DNA of 64,000 bases from Eledone cirrhosa (GCA_964016885.1 OZ024742.1:115634939-115698938), one strand, 5' to 3'; shown: positions 24,766 to 39,464, counted from the stretch's first letter. Numbers and translations are program-made. The notes: generated by a model not told the origin, from the letters alone.

Positions 24766-25927
24766 ATGTATACTCATATATATAATGAAAAATAACGTTG
24801 TCTACCAGGAATCATTGGTATTTCTTCGCTTAGAGACAATATACCTCAGCCTAGGGCGAATAATAACTGAAATAAGTTATTGGGATAACAGAAGTGGGTG
24901 GGGGCACATGTAACAGACACGAAGGGTGAAGCACGTAAAGGGAGGAAAAAGTAGGAAAAATAGCAAGTCAACAACATATTTCGAAAGTAAGAACTGGCGA
25001 ATTTTGTCGAGAGACGAAATAGACACGTCTTAGCTGTAGCAGTGTTAGCGAACGAAGAGGCTGCGTACAGTGCCGGACGAGGGAGGAAGTGAGCTAGCGG
25101 AGAGAGCAAGGGAGTGAAAGTAAGAGGAAGCGAGGAAGAGATCGTTATAATGGGAGGCTAGCCGAGAGAAGGTGAATAGCAGAGGAGGTGAGCGAAATTA
25201 AGAGTGATAAGGTGATATATTGAGTTAAATACACACACTAGCCCCCTATAATTAAAATAGCTCAATGAGAAAATGTTTTCCGATAGTAAGGAGAGACGGA
25301 GACGAACACATGTATATAGCTATATGTGTTCCAATCCCAAAATAATTCTCCTTGAGTTGTTTCAATTATAGGGGACTTTTGACAAATTCGCTCCATCGCT
25401 TTGTTGAGCTTTAATACATTGAATAGTTCTTACTGCTATTTTTCTAGTAACCAACGTTCTATTCGTTCCGCCTGGCACATTATATCCATGTGCTCTCTCT
25501 TTTACCTCATATGTGTTATTTAGTTTTCTATCAACCATAGTAGTGAAGTGAGTATTCATGTGGATACTTGTTGAGAAGTACGACCCGAATAAATCACTCC
25601 CGGAATTTTGCGAAACAGTTCTACCCATAACCTGCCTGGGTACATGATAGTTATAATGTTAGGTTCGTTTTCCTCAACTTATCCTTTTGTTTGGGTTCTG
25701 TGAACCATACTATTTTAGTCAATATTTTCATTAGCCGGACTGTCGCTGTCCCTTGTGATTTAAACACATATAGCTATAAATCTGTGTTCGTCTATCTTTA
25801 CCATATATATATCAACTAGAAATTAATTGATATATATATATTTAAAATAAACACATGAGCTTATTCTACAGTGGATATGGATCATGTCTCTCGGACATGA
25901 CACCCTTAATTTAATGTTGTATATATT
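24766..25927. other. no recognised gene
   Basis: Purine-rich and AT-rich DNA with only short frames. Weak inverted similarity links the CCCCTATAATT at about 25240 with AATTATAGGGG at about 25366. GAACACATGTATATAGCTAT at 25302 forms an imperfect palindrome with the following bases. Confidence 0.4.
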
Positions 25928-26004
25928 ATAGAAGGAGCTTCTACAGGACTAGTACTGTTTCATTCAGATGAAATCTGAATGAAACCTGTAGAAGCTCCTT
26001 CTAT
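25928..26004. repeat. hairpin repeat
   Basis: TAGAAGGAGCTTCTACAGG at the left is matched by CCTGTAGAAGCTCCTTCTA at the right. An inner inverted pair GTTTCATTCAGAT/ATCTGAATGAAAC gives a nearly continuous stem, with a 9-nt bulge (ACTAGTACT) on the left side only. Confidence 0.85.
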
Positions 26005-26081
26005 AAAATAAAACAATTTACTCTGCCATGTATTGAGTCCCTTACTTACTGTGGTTATCCCCGACTCAACACGGGACCTAC

Positions 26082-26118
<37 letters not shown>

Positions 26119-26399
26119 AGTACCAGGATAAATTTTCATTTAGTCCAGAATTAGCCGTCGAAACGGTAGCTCAGCTGTCGGGGTCTTACTGGTTCCTATA
26201 TATATATATATATATATATATATTTGAAAACAAGGAAAGGAATTACTTTACTTGTAGTTCTAAACAATTTGATTTAATTTTATAATATTATGATATTATG
26301 AGTTGGTAGATGTAATAAGTTATTTGTTAATCTGGGTGGGAAGGTTTTTTAAATATTCCTGGTTAACTTTCCTGGAAAACTTTCTAGCATTCGTCCGTG
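26005..26399. repeat. TA tracts around a piece of a fold-back family
   Basis: (TA)n runs lie at about 26082-26115 and 26198-26223. Between them, 26130-26199 (GAATTAGCCGTCGAAACGG ... GTCGGGGTCTTACT) is related to the right arm of the fold-back unit at 36907-37008. Confidence 0.6.
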
Positions 26400-27092
26400 G
26401 AGATTGTCAAACTGAGATCAGGTTGTGTTGTGATGTGTGACTATATATATAAGAGAGATTTGGATGTGGTGGTGGTGGTGGTGGGGGGGGGGGGGTTAGT
26501 CTTAATGAGTGTGGGAGTGAAGGAGTTTTGATGAAGATTTAAAGGAATTAAAGCACACGCACATACACACACATATACATATACACAGAAAATGGTGAAT
26601 GTTGACAGCAAGATAATGGGAGGGTAGTGTTTAAGAAAGGGTGTGTAAAAGTGCCCTCCTGCTGATTCCATTTCAATAAATGACCTTCTATGAATATAAT
26701 AGCAGGATGTTTTTCAAATTCGTTTCTTATAGCTGAATCAACTCTCTTAAATTTACAATGAATAACTTCAACAATTGTCTATATTAAAGATGAATTTAGG
26801 TGCGTGTATAAATATAAATATATATATATATAGGTCATTTGTTGAAATGGAACCAGCAGGAGCGCACTTTTACACATCCTTTCTTAAAAAATGTTATCTT
26901 GCTGTCAACTTCACCATTTTCTGTGTATATGTATATATGTGTGGGTGTATGTGTGTGTGTGCTTTTATTCCTTTAAATCTTCAACACTCCTTCATTCCAG
27001 ACTCATTAAATCCGCACCCCCAGACACATCCAAATTTCTCTTATATGAGTCACACATCACAACACAACCTTGATAGACAGCTGTCAGTTGAC
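26400..27092. repeat. fold-back element, arms about 280 bp
   Basis: The left arm (about 26410-26690) and right arm (about 26820-27085) are inverted copies. GGTTGTGTTGTGATGTGTGA is at the left inner edge with its complement near 27055-27075. Peptide frames MESAGGHFYTPFLK (minus) and MEPAGAHFYTSFLKK (plus) are translations of the two mirrored arms. Identity is roughly 80-85% by eye, so this is an old inverted pair, not a gene pair. Confidence 0.75.
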
Positions 27093-27526
27093 CTTTGAAC
27101 ATGACTGCAACTCATGGTCAACGACTATTTATTTCATTCAAACTCTCCCACAATTATGGAAATAATCGATAAAACTAAATACATGACGCTTTACCCCCTA
27201 ATAGAATCTGATTACCTCTCTCTACTCCACTTAAAATTCGATAAAACTACATACATGCTTACAAACTTCCTTTAGGAACGCTCAACAGAGAGAGAAGAGA
27301 GTGAGAGGGAGAGAGAGAACGTTTGTTTTTGAGTGTGGAACGGTCAAACATTGATTTACTTCAATGACAAAGAGATCTTATTACATTTCATACGAAACAA
27401 CAATTATTCAAAAGCAACAGATAAATGTATTCAACAACAACAAAAATAGCGATAAATCTTTTTTAAAACCTCTCAACGAACGTGGAAGAAAGAAGTATCT
27501 GTTTATTTACTATACACAATAATATA

Positions 27527-27805
27527 CTCTATGAGGTCACTACACCTGCTAGAAACAGCAGCTAACTCTGCCCCATATCACACCCCTCCCTACTGTCTTA
27601 AATTTAGAAAACATATCCTCTATGAGGTCACTAAACCTGCTAGAAACAGCAGCTAATTATCCCCCATATCACACCACTCCCTACTGTCTTACATTTAGAA
27701 AACACATATCCTCTATGAGGTCAGTAAACCTGTTAGAAACAGCAGCTAACTCTCCCTCATATCACACACCTCCCTACTGTCTTAAATTTAGAAAACACAC
27801 ATTAG
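27527..27805 (+). repeat. minisatellite, three units of about 92 bp
   Basis: Units starting CTCTATGAGGTCA at 27527, 27618 and 27711 each contain GAAACAGCAGCTAA, CATATCACA, CTCCCTACTGTCTTA and TTTAGAAAACA. Periods are 91 and 93 bp, and identity is high. The 27093-27526 stretch before it holds nothing recognisable apart from a short GA run. Confidence 0.9.
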
Positions 27806-27867
27806 ACAAGCATGCAGAACAACTCCATCGCAGCTCTGTTGTTCGGTTGGCATCGTCTACGCGCGTG

Positions 27868-28193
27868 TTTATTATAATGCTCGGTTTGTTCGTTTGTAAA
27901 CAAACAAACAGCCTGAATTACGTCGTTTTCGGTGCGCCTGGCCGACTGAACTCACTCGATATGCAAATTAGGCTGCTCAGCCGTTAATTTTCATATGGAA
28001 AGTATATACTTTCGGACGTTCAACCATCTGGCAGAAAGGTATACGGTGCTGACGATAGCTAATGAGCTTGAAACTACTACATCGTTCCTGTGTCAGTGTT
28101 GAACAAAAAGGTGACGTGGTTGCCTAAACACTGTACGGCGTAATTCAGGCTGTTTGTTTGTTTACAAACGAACGAATCGAACATTATAATAAA
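27868..28193. mobile_element. MITE-like element with about 57-bp inverted ends
   Basis: Terminal inverted repeats lie at 27868-27924 (TTTATTATAATGCTCGG...) and 28136-28193 (...CGAACATTATAATAAA). Each contains CGTTTGTAAACAAACAAACA or its complement and GCCTGAATTACG or its complement. The 326-bp body has no coding capacity. No clear target duplication is visible. It could be a DNA-transposon derivative or a fold-back repeat. Confidence 0.65.
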
Positions 28194-28359
28194 TGTTTGG
28201 TAAACTGATACGTGCATATATATATGTGTGCCTGTATGTATAAATATACATGCTACTGTACGTCTGTATACATATATGTATGTAGGTATACATACATACT
28301 TACATTTAAGTAAGTGCCGTACTAAGAGTGAGAAATGAAATTTCGTTTCATTCTATTCC

Positions 28360-30209
<1,850 letters not shown>

Positions 30210-30305
<96 letters not shown>

Positions 30306-30608
30306 CGATTTGATGAGGCATACACTGTATTTAAGGTCGAGTGATTAGCGGCCTTTTGAAATACGTAATCAATGAAACAAGTGTTAATACTGTAAATAAA
30401 ACCCTTTTTGTACTGTTGACCATGTTATTCTTAATATTTTCACTATTATTACTCCAAGAATGACCTAGATAGGAATTCTCACGAATTCGCTACCTAGCTA
30501 AGGAAAGCTCTTGTTGAGTCAAACAACGCTGTACGTTAAAACTATTCACAATACAGAGTACTCACAACCTCTAACTGGATTATCTATAACAAAAATTTGT
30601 TATCTCAT

Positions 30609-30678
<70 letters not shown>

Positions 30679-30988
30679 TCTTGTATTCAGCAGTAATGGC
30701 AGGCTATTTTCATTTCATGTTGCATTACAAATGGGAGCAAGATATATTTGAATGAATTTGAATGTATAATTGGTCAGGGTGTGAGAACGAGAAATATGTG
30801 TTTTCGTTTTCATTGTAAATGTTTTCATTTTCCTCGATATTTTATGATTCAAAGATCATGTTTCCTTGAACCAAAATATCGATTACACTGAAATAAATGT
30901 GAGCTACATGTGACTTTATATATATATATATATATGGGGGGTATGTGTATGTGTGTGCGTGTGCATATGGATATATACATATATAGAT

Positions 30989-31085
<97 letters not shown>

Positions 31086-31245
31086 AGGGTAATGATTAAT
31101 GGTGTGAAAAATAATTACATATTGGAGATATTAAATGTGTGCAGGAATACAAAATAAATGGTTTCACTGTTATTAAGCACTTCTTCGCTCTTGATTCTCG
31201 TTTTATAAAAAAAACCTGTATACTTTTCTCTACAATTAATTACAG

Positions 31246-31279
<34 letters not shown>

Positions 31280-31285
31280 ACACAT

Positions 31286-31333
<48 letters not shown>
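30210..31333. repeat. cluster of (TA)n and (CA)n microsatellites
   Basis: TA tracts lie at about 30210-30300, 30617-30675 and 30987-31081. A compound (CA)n-(TA)n lies at 31243-31333. The intervening 200-300-bp pieces carry no recognisable feature. Confidence 0.9.
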
Positions 31334-31335
<2 letters not shown>

Positions 31336-32505
31336 GACAGCTAGAGCACCGGAGTCTTCAGGAAGTTAGCTCAAATTTAGACAATAAATTTTCTAAAGTG
31401 ATCGCGCCAACAATACATTAACAAATGAGCTAACTTCCTGAAGAGTCCGATGCTCTAGGTGTCCGATGCTATCGGATATCTTAAAATGCAGACGAAACCA
31501 TGGTAGAGGTAACTAAATAAGTTCACTTTTCTCCTAGTTTATTTTACACCTAATTCTGCTTAATTGACTCTATATTTGAGCGATTCATACACGCTGTCGA
31601 AATACTCGATAAATACTCCGTCGCAACCGACGCGAAGGGCTGATCTCGGTTATTTGTCGGAGATTTCTTCATAGAAGCCTTTATTCTTATAGCTTGGTCT
31701 AATCGATTTTTTATATGGTTAATTATGCTAATTGGGAGAGGAAATGGTATATATTTTATCTGGTGATTCTATAGACATGTTTTATGATATATAGCTCTGA
31801 TTATTTAATTTATTAACTCTTCATTGAGCCACAAACTGACCCGTTGCAAAACATATATATATATATATATATATATGTAAACCTTTATATGTAATAATCC
31901 CTCTTAGCTTGAGATACAATTTTGGCTGTATTGTGCTGCGCTTTCTAGCAAAAAGGCACCAGCCGTAATCAACTAATCACATTCTTTCTAACCTGACCGC
32001 TGCTACGTCACGATTCTTAGCCATTTTTTAATGTTTTCTTGGCGCGATCACTTTTGAAAATGTATTGTCTAAATTTGAGCTAACGTCCTGAAGAGTCCGG
32101 TGCTTTAGATATCCTATGTTATCGGATGTCTTAAAATGTGGACGAAACCACGGTAGAGGTAATTAAATATGTACACTTTTCTATTAGTTTATTTTACACC
32201 TAATTCTGTTTAATTGACTGTATATCTGAGCGATCCATACACGCTGTCGAAATACTCGATAAATACTCCGTCGCAACCGAGGCGAAGGGCTGCTCTCGGT
32301 TATTTGTCGTAGATTTCTTCATAGAAGCCTTTATTCTTATAGCTTGGTCTAATCGATTTCTTATATGGTTAATTATGCAAATTGGGAGAGGAAATGGTAT
32401 ATATTTTATCTGGTGATTCTATAGACATGTTTTATGATATATAGCTCTGATTATATAATTTATTAACTCTTCATTGAGCCACAAAGCGAGCCGTTGCAAA
32501 ACATA
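31334..32505. repeat. composite repeat: hairpin plus two direct copies
   Basis: Bases 31334-31466 form a hairpin (CGGAGTCTTCAGGAAGTTAG against CTAACTTCCTGAAGAGTCCG). Two direct copies of about 420 bp follow, at about 31428-31851 and 32082-32501, at roughly 93% identity. Both contain AAATACTCGATAAATACTCC and end in TTCATTGAGCCACAAA. The piece 31370-31411 is inverted again at 32039-32083 (GGCGCGATCACTTTTGAAAA...). Both copies run into TA tracts. Confidence 0.8.
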
Positions 32506-32510
32506 CACAA

Positions 32511-32773
<263 letters not shown>

Positions 32774-33261
32774 TTAGTAAGTCACCTATAGGACAATATA
32801 CCTCAACCATAGTTACATACTCCAGTATGGACGGTACACTCACCCCAGGCATGTTTATCTCTTCAATAGAGAATCCATACTCTCCACGTATTCCATCTTG
32901 TAACATATTATATTTTCTGTATATCAAATACTTACCCTGTGTTATCTCATACGCATACACGTTCCTCCTTCTTATTTTTTATATATCTCTATGTGACGTT
33001 ATATGTATATTTTTAATACATTGTTAATTTCTTTTATATACTGTATATTTCTTTTATATATATGTATATATGTATGTGTATTATATAGATGTATATATAT
33101 ATGTAAATATTTGTATATGTATATATGTATGTGTATGGTTATATTGTTTATATATGTGCTTGCTTATAAGAAGATGCATCATTTTATGTATGACCCATTG
33201 TGTATCTTTATATGTGTTTGTGTATATATCCTATTTGTGTATATATATATATATATATATG

Positions 33262-33786
33262 TATCAAATATTGAGTTATAAACTCGAAATAGTCTTTTAC
33301 AATTAAATAGCTCAAAAAATGAAAATGTCCAACCCGTGTAATACAAATGAATATATGATGGATGAACACCTACATAATTATATACGTGTTCGAATTGCAA
33401 ATTACCAAGTTAGCTAGGTTGAAAAATACTAATTTAACATAATATGGTTTGCCTTTCTCGATTTACAATAACAAATCAATAAAAATAACAAACCTATATT
33501 GGCAATGGCCGTGATACCCGGACACATTATAAATTAGTTTCGCAACAATTACGTGAAAGTTACTATTCCTGTGCCCTTCTGAGGGTATCCAGGAAAATTC
33601 GTATCAATCACTTCAGAATACTTAATAAGACTAAGAAATACGTGTTGTTGAACGCACATGTGTCCCAGCGTATAACTCGTCCCTTACCCGTGCAGCTACA
33701 AATAGCAGTCGGTTTTATGGGACTAAAATTAGCTCAATGTATGCAGCCGTGAATATCAAATATTGAGTTATAAACTCGAAATAGTC
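33262..33786 (+). repeat. 33-bp exact direct repeat flanking 459 bp
   Basis: The 33-bp sequence beginning TATCAAATATTGAGTTATAA and ending CGAAATAGTC occurs at 33262-33294 and exactly again at 33754-33786. The DNA between has no recognisable gene. The region 32772-33261 before it is TATG-rich low-complexity sequence. Confidence 0.85.
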
Positions 33787-36401
33787 AAGATTGGCCTGGG
33801 ACTATATATCAAGAACAACAACAATATCAACCAAATAAAATCTCACCGACAAGATTCTATTAAAGTAGATCACGGGCAACACATTATGTGATATCTAAAT
33901 CCAACTGTTAAACTGCTATATGATTGTTTGATCTTACAATTTGTAGTTGAATATCCCTAACACCCTGCCGTATCACTTTACAAAAGAAAGTATACACTGA
34001 TCAATATAATCAAAGATTACTACAAACAATTTTTACGACAATCAAATATAGAACGTTTGTGATTGTAGCTCTGTACAATCAGAGCCGACCTAAGGGTAAG
34101 TTGTATCAACGACAACAATAAAAAAAACTCTTTATCTGTAGTCATATTTACGGAGGGTGATGTTAGGTTTGTATTCATTTTCAAATGTAAATCAACATGG
34201 TCGTCAGTAAATTGACACAGTTGAACTAAAGACACGATATAGTCTCCAATAGAATACTCTCCGATTTCAAGTTATACTTTGAATGAATTATAACACTAAG
34301 AAAATACCTGAAAATAAAGTCAAGTTGTTGATATCTGAGAAATTGACAAGTCTTAATAGAAAATAAAAATGTTTAAAATGAATAATAATTGTTTCTATTA
34401 GACAGAACTGTTGCATTATTTATAAGATGCGGTCGACATCTGACATGTTTATTTTTTAATTAATTAATGAAGAACATCATATGTTTTTGTTAAATAAAAT
34501 ATGAGTGGAACAACTGAAAACAAATGAATTAATATAAAGTTCTAAATTAAACAGATTATTTGGCAGGCTACGGGCATGACTGAGTTGTAAATTAGATGTC
34601 TCTGAATTTACGTGGTTCATGATTCAATCTCACATCACTTTATGTTAAGACTGTGTCTACTAATTGCATTTTGTGTCGTTCGAGGTTTAACGAACGAAAT
34701 GGATTGAATCCTGTGTACACTACGCGTTCTTTTCATAAAGCGTTAAACCTCTACTTTATGCTTCAATGTCTTTAGTGCTTATTTTGAGATGGACATTCGA
34801 TTCGGGTATACGTTGTCAAAATAGAGATAATCTTAGACGATTTCTGTACTTTTGTAGTTAAGTAAATATAACTGGTTTCACGTGCGTATAAATGGAAGAT
34901 GTGTTGGGTGTGTTTAATTATAAATGCCTGCTGTTAGTGTGCTACATAATTCAGGTGCGAATCCTGTATTTTAATATCCATGTTCTCTCCCTGCCTAGGA
35001 TTGCATCAAAATGGGTGTGGTATCTGAAGAAGCTGTTGGAGTATTCAAAGGGACTGTATAGACACACTCCAGGCGCTCCCGTGAATATGATTGTTAGTGT
35101 ACGATTGTTTGTACTTTACTTGTATTTGAGAATTAACAAGGTGTATTTATAAAAGGTGATGTTACCTTATATTTCATCTATCATATCAGATTCTATTGAT
35201 ATTATAAATTATGGTTTCAAGCTATAATACTTAGTAATCCATCTTAATTAAATTATTTTATTCATATAGTGCATAATAAAATAGGGATGTGCTATGGAAT
35301 GAAAACTGATGTGTTAGGAAAATGTATACCATATTTGAAACCCACAACTCAAAATAAGCTAAAAACAACAACAAAACTTAATTCAGCAAAAGTGTGTTGA
35401 CCAGTGTAATTTAAAGGTAGCATGAGCAGTTAAGATATATTCGTACATTTGAATTTAGATTTAAAATGTCACTCAATATTTCTAGAAGGACATTTCATTT
35501 AGCGAGGGACTTTTGTTGTTCATGTTAATCATAATTCTTCTGGGATATTTTCAGCAGATATATGATTAAAGAAATATGAGACCAAATACATTTTAGCCGT
35601 GACCTTTCTATAATTCTTCCTCAAGTATGATATATAAACACTATGAATGTGACTTGAAGAAATGTTATCAGAACCAAGAGAGCTTTGCATACAAGGACTT
35701 GTGCTACCTGTTGTAGCACTCTGCCCTCTGAGATGGAATACCATGGAGATTACATTGCTTTTCACACATTAGAGTCAATAAATATGTGCAACAACTACAA
35801 TATTAATAACAACACTATAGAATTATATCATTCTGAAAATGCTTTGTTAAACCAGTTGTAATTGTAATTTTTAACTAACTTCAATTTCAACTAGATTTAA
35901 AACTCACAAATTACAGATATAACACATACGAAGTTCTGGCGTTCTGAAAGAACTATGGATATTTTCGTCCATCATGAACGCAATTAATTCACAACAGATT
36001 ATACCAAATCTTGAGTTCATTAACATTGATATTACCTAATACATAACTGAACCACTCATGTTTATTATCAATTCTCAAAATAATTAATCACACTATTCAT
36101 AGTTTCAACTATACTTATGACCTAGTTTAAGTAAGACAACAGTTTATAAAATATTTTTTCTTGTTATTTTAATTAGAGAGAATAACAGAAATACTTCATC
36201 CATCTCCTGGTTTCGACAATGAGACCTACAACTGAGCAGATTATGAGGTAAGTTTACGTCTAAATCCCAGAGTATTCCGCAGACACATTTACACCTGACC
36301 TGATTCTTGTTTAAGACAAATAATACGTGCATCATTCTTTAGTATACTTCGATGTATGTTTACTACCATCGATGACCTTAGAGGAATATTAATCAAATCA
36401 T
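33787..36401. other. AT-rich DNA without recognised genes
   Basis: Frames reach at most 86 codons and carry no recognised motif. A stretch near 34608-34665 (GGTTCATGATTCAATCTCAC) may be a decayed SINE B-box region. Nothing else is supported. Confidence 0.4.
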
Positions 36402-36621
36402 ATTATTGAACATGAATAGGGCGGTGAATTGGCAGTATCGATAGAGGATCGGATACCATGCTTTGACGCATAGAGTTCCGGCCCTTGCCATTCTGAGTTC
36501 AAATGCAGCCGAGGTTAACCTTGCTTTTCATCCTTACGGGATCGATAAAATAAAGTACCAGTAATGCATTGAGTAATTGCGGGCATTGTGCCAAAAGTAG
36601 AAACAATTATTGAACATGAAT
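36402..36621 (+). mobile_element. tRNA-related SINE with target duplication
   Basis: The SINE spans 36418-36605. It has an A-box-like TTGGCAGTATCGATAGAGG, a B-box-like GAGTTCAAATGCAGCCGAGG, CTTTTCATCCTTACGGG, GATAAAATAAAGTACCAGTA, and the end AAAAGTAGAAACA. A 16-bp target duplication ATTATTGAACATGAAT flanks it at 36402-36417 and 36606-36621. It is more diverged than the 54.35-kb copy, and the B box has a C-to-G change. Confidence 0.92.
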
Positions 36622-36861
36622 GTAAATAAATACCAAACAATGTAATACCCGGAATTATTTTAGATATCCTCTTCGGGATTCCTTTCACTGTTTAAACTTT
36701 CAGAAAAAGGAAACTCACTAGGTATATTTCAGTGTGTTACATGTTTGAAAAAATATATGTGCTCGTATTATAATTTGTCAATTTACGAGCGTAAAGAAAG
36801 ATACACACACGCACATCAAGTCACACGCACATCAACGCACACACACATACACACACATACT

Positions 36862-36906
<45 letters not shown>
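36622..36906. repeat. unique AT-rich DNA, then (CA)n and (TA)n
   Basis: Bases 36622-36790 hold nothing recognisable. A CA-rich tract (about 36800-36870) runs into a TA tract (36870-36906) that abuts the next fold-back unit. Confidence 0.7.
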
Positions 36907-36909
<3 letters not shown>

Positions 36910-37008
36910 AACGAGTAGGACCCCGACGGCTAATTCTGGACTCAATTAGTCCAGAACTAGCCGTCGAAACGGCTTGAGCTCAGCCGTCAGGGTCCTACTC
37001 GTTCCTAT
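36907..37008. repeat. fold-back element in a TA tract
   Basis: AGGAACGAGTAGGACCCCGA at the left is mirrored by CAGGGTCCTACTCGTTCCT at the right. An inner pair (GGCTAATTCTGGACT/AGTCCAGAACTAGCC) gives a two-step stem with a CAATT-type loop. It is related to 26130-26199. TA tracts lie to the left and at 37087-37116. Confidence 0.85.
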
Positions 37009-37084
37009 TACCCACTCTACTACTCTAAGTATTGAGTACTTTGGTGCGTTATGGTCCACCTCGTTCCTTACCACATTTCCTTCG

Positions 37085-37116
<32 letters not shown>

Positions 37117-37271
37117 GTTATTAATAAATGGAAACTATATTTATAAAACCATATTTATTTCATTATACATATTTCAGGGATACCATATTAAATTATGGTA
37201 TGCCTTCATCAGACAAAATACAATATATAACAGTTTTACAAATAGCTTTGACGTACCCTTTTAAAATACAA

Positions 37272-37321
<50 letters not shown>

Positions 37322-37413
37322 ATATATATATATATACATATACACTTATATGTATAGTTTCTAAATAGTATATTCCCGAAGAATTCCATGATTCATCAGA
37401 CTGCAGATCACTC

Positions 37414-37602
37414 CCTTCTTCTTCTTCTTCTTCTTCTTCTTCTTCTTCTTCTTCTTCTTCTTCTTCTTCTTCTTCTTCTTCTTCTTCTTCTTCTTCTTCT
37501 TCTTCTTCTTCTTCTTCTTCTTCTTCTTCTTCTTCTTCGTTTTCTTCTTCTTCGTTTTCTTCTTCTTCTTCTTCTTCTTCTTCTTCTTCTTCTTCTTCTT
37601 CT
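37414..37602. repeat. (TTC)n microsatellite
   Basis: About 190 bp of TTC with two TCG interruptions (near 37539 and 37552). Poly-Leu and poly-Arg translations across it are artefacts. Just before it, 37118-37270 contains GGGATACCAT...ATGGTATGCCTTCATCAG, a small hairpin also within AT-rich DNA. Confidence 0.95.
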
Positions 37603-38494
37603 TGGAGGATTTCTGGGACGATCTATCTCGATCCTTAGAGGCGCCCAGCCGAGCTCTTCGATGTCATTCAACCATCTTGCTCGTGGTCTACATCTGGTTT
37701 TCTTGCCGGTTGGTTTCCCCGCATAATCAATTCAAAGTTCTTACATGAATAATCCGAACAATATGTCCGTAATATCGGCGCTGAGATCGCTTAATTCAGA
37801 TAAGTAATGGTTCTAATTGTAGCGACACTCATATCTCCGAGCTACTCATTATATCAACTAATATTACTCCAAATCCTCTTTTGGATTATATCTATATTTC
37901 TATAAGTATATATTTCTATAAGTATATATTACTATATGTCTATATTTATATAAGTTCAATAGTTTGCTTCGTGGAAGAACTCAATGAGTTCAGTTATTTA
38001 TATACTTTCAACAATTTCTTAATAACTCATCTTTTTCTATACTTACCGTACATCTACTATACTACTCAACTCTATACCTTAATAAATGAAAACATCTATA
38101 TAATTCATACAACCACCTAACACTATACATCTGCTATACTGAGCACACACTAACACACGAACTCGAACAAAGTTGTTTCAACTTTAGATCTTTGAGTTAT
38201 TTCCCTTCGCTGTACTATGTTTCATTTAAAAAAAATCGTTTAAAATGCTACATTTTTATCGGTATCGTCAAACACGTCCACGCGCGTAATAACTAGGTCA
38301 CAAATCTTGTGAGATGGTCAAAATTGGGTCTTAAAACCTTACACATAACTTTTGTTCTGTGTTCTGCTTGATTTAGCATTGTTTTCCTTTTCCAATTTTC
38401 ACATCCACCGATATTTTAGTGTATATACACATATATACATACATAAACACATACACACATGCACTCACACAGATATATATGTATATATGTGTAT

Positions 38495-38534
<40 letters not shown>

Positions 38535-38929
38535 GTGTATAAGAGTAAGATAGTGTATCTGCGTCTGAGTGTAATGTTTCTGTATATTGGATAAAGGAAA
38601 AAAAGAGCTTTATGTTAAGTACATAGGTAATATAAACTATATTATTATAAATAAATTCCAAACACACGTGCATGCTTCTAGGCTTTTAAAGCATATTCTA
38701 GCGTAGTTCATATAGACAGCATATTTGCTAGTGTTGCTTAGCTTTCAGCCTGTAATATAAGCAACGCTAGCAGATATAACATCTCTAAAACGTATGCTAC
38801 AGTAGGCTTTGACACATCAGGGGGCATGCAACTGTGTCGAGAATTTATTCTTAATAATATAGGCATATATATTCATATAAATATATATATATATATATGA
38901 ATATATAAATATAGTATATTTGGCAATAT
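37603..38929. other. no recognised gene
   Basis: AT-rich DNA with TA/TATG and CA runs near 38420-38540. An imperfect hairpin lies at 38722-38775 (TATTTGCTAGTGTTGCTTA against TAAGCAACGCTAGCAGATA). Confidence 0.4.
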
Positions 38930-39028
38930 ACTGTATGCTTAATTAAATACACTGTATGCTTAATTAAATATACTGTATGCTTAATTAAATATACTGTATG
39001 CTTAATTAAATATGCTGTATGCTTAATT
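38930..39028 (+). repeat. minisatellite of 21-bp units
   Basis: ACTGTATGCTTAATTAAATA plus one base is repeated at 38930, 38951, 38972, 38993 and 39014. The last copy starts with G and is partial. There is no spacer diversity, so this is not a CRISPR array. The single unit at 39314 marks the downstream direct copy of the region. Confidence 0.92.
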
Positions 39029-39447
39029 GCGCTATTATTTTAAAGTAGTGACTATCTCACTTCTTTTTTCAACAAACAAAGGGAGATAAGCTGACAGATC
39101 TGTTTCATACTGTTGGTAATCTTCAGAACTTAACACTCGCCGATGCCTGTTGAAAATTATAGATGTTAGTTTATTATAGAATTCCAGTAATAATCAGGAA
39201 CTGATTATACAGAGCGATTGCCGGTCCAGCAAATATTGAAAATTAGAGTTGGTGCTATGAAATAGCGATGTATACATGAATATATAAATATATATATAGT
39301 ATAATTGGCAATATACTGTATGCTTAATTAAAAATATTTTGAAGACGTTGCGCTATTATTTTAAACTAGTGACTAAGTCACTTACTTCTTTTTTCAAGGA
39401 TTACCAACAGTATGAAACAGATCTGTCAGCTTATCTCCTTTTGTTGT
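39029..39447. repeat. direct repeat with a locally inverted 50-bp segment
   Basis: GCGCTATTATTTTAAA...AGTGACT...CACTTCTTTTTTCAA occurs near 39029-39072 and again near 39351-39397. The next 50 bp differ in orientation between the copies: 39072-39121 and 39399-39447 are reverse complements (GGAGATAAGCTGACAGATCT against AGATCTGTCAGCTTATCTCC). The two copies therefore match directly, then invert. Confidence 0.8.
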
Positions 39448-39460
39448 AAAACGAAGTAAG

Positions 39461-39464
<4 letters not shown>

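Noticed and set aside
27527..27805. Possible CRISPR array or gene duplication in 92-bp units
   Set aside because: The whole unit is repeated, with no spacer part, and the frames carry no motif. It is a minisatellite.
33787..36401. Possible host exons in AT-rich DNA
   Set aside because: No frame has a recognisable domain or a convincing pair of splice sites, so I cannot support any.
37388..37726. Poly-leucine (plus) and poly-arginine (minus) open frames
   Set aside because: They are produced by the (TTC)n microsatellite, with no protein-like flank.
38930..39028. CRISPR-like array of 21-bp repeats
   Set aside because: The units are directly adjacent with no unique spacers, and the genome is animal.
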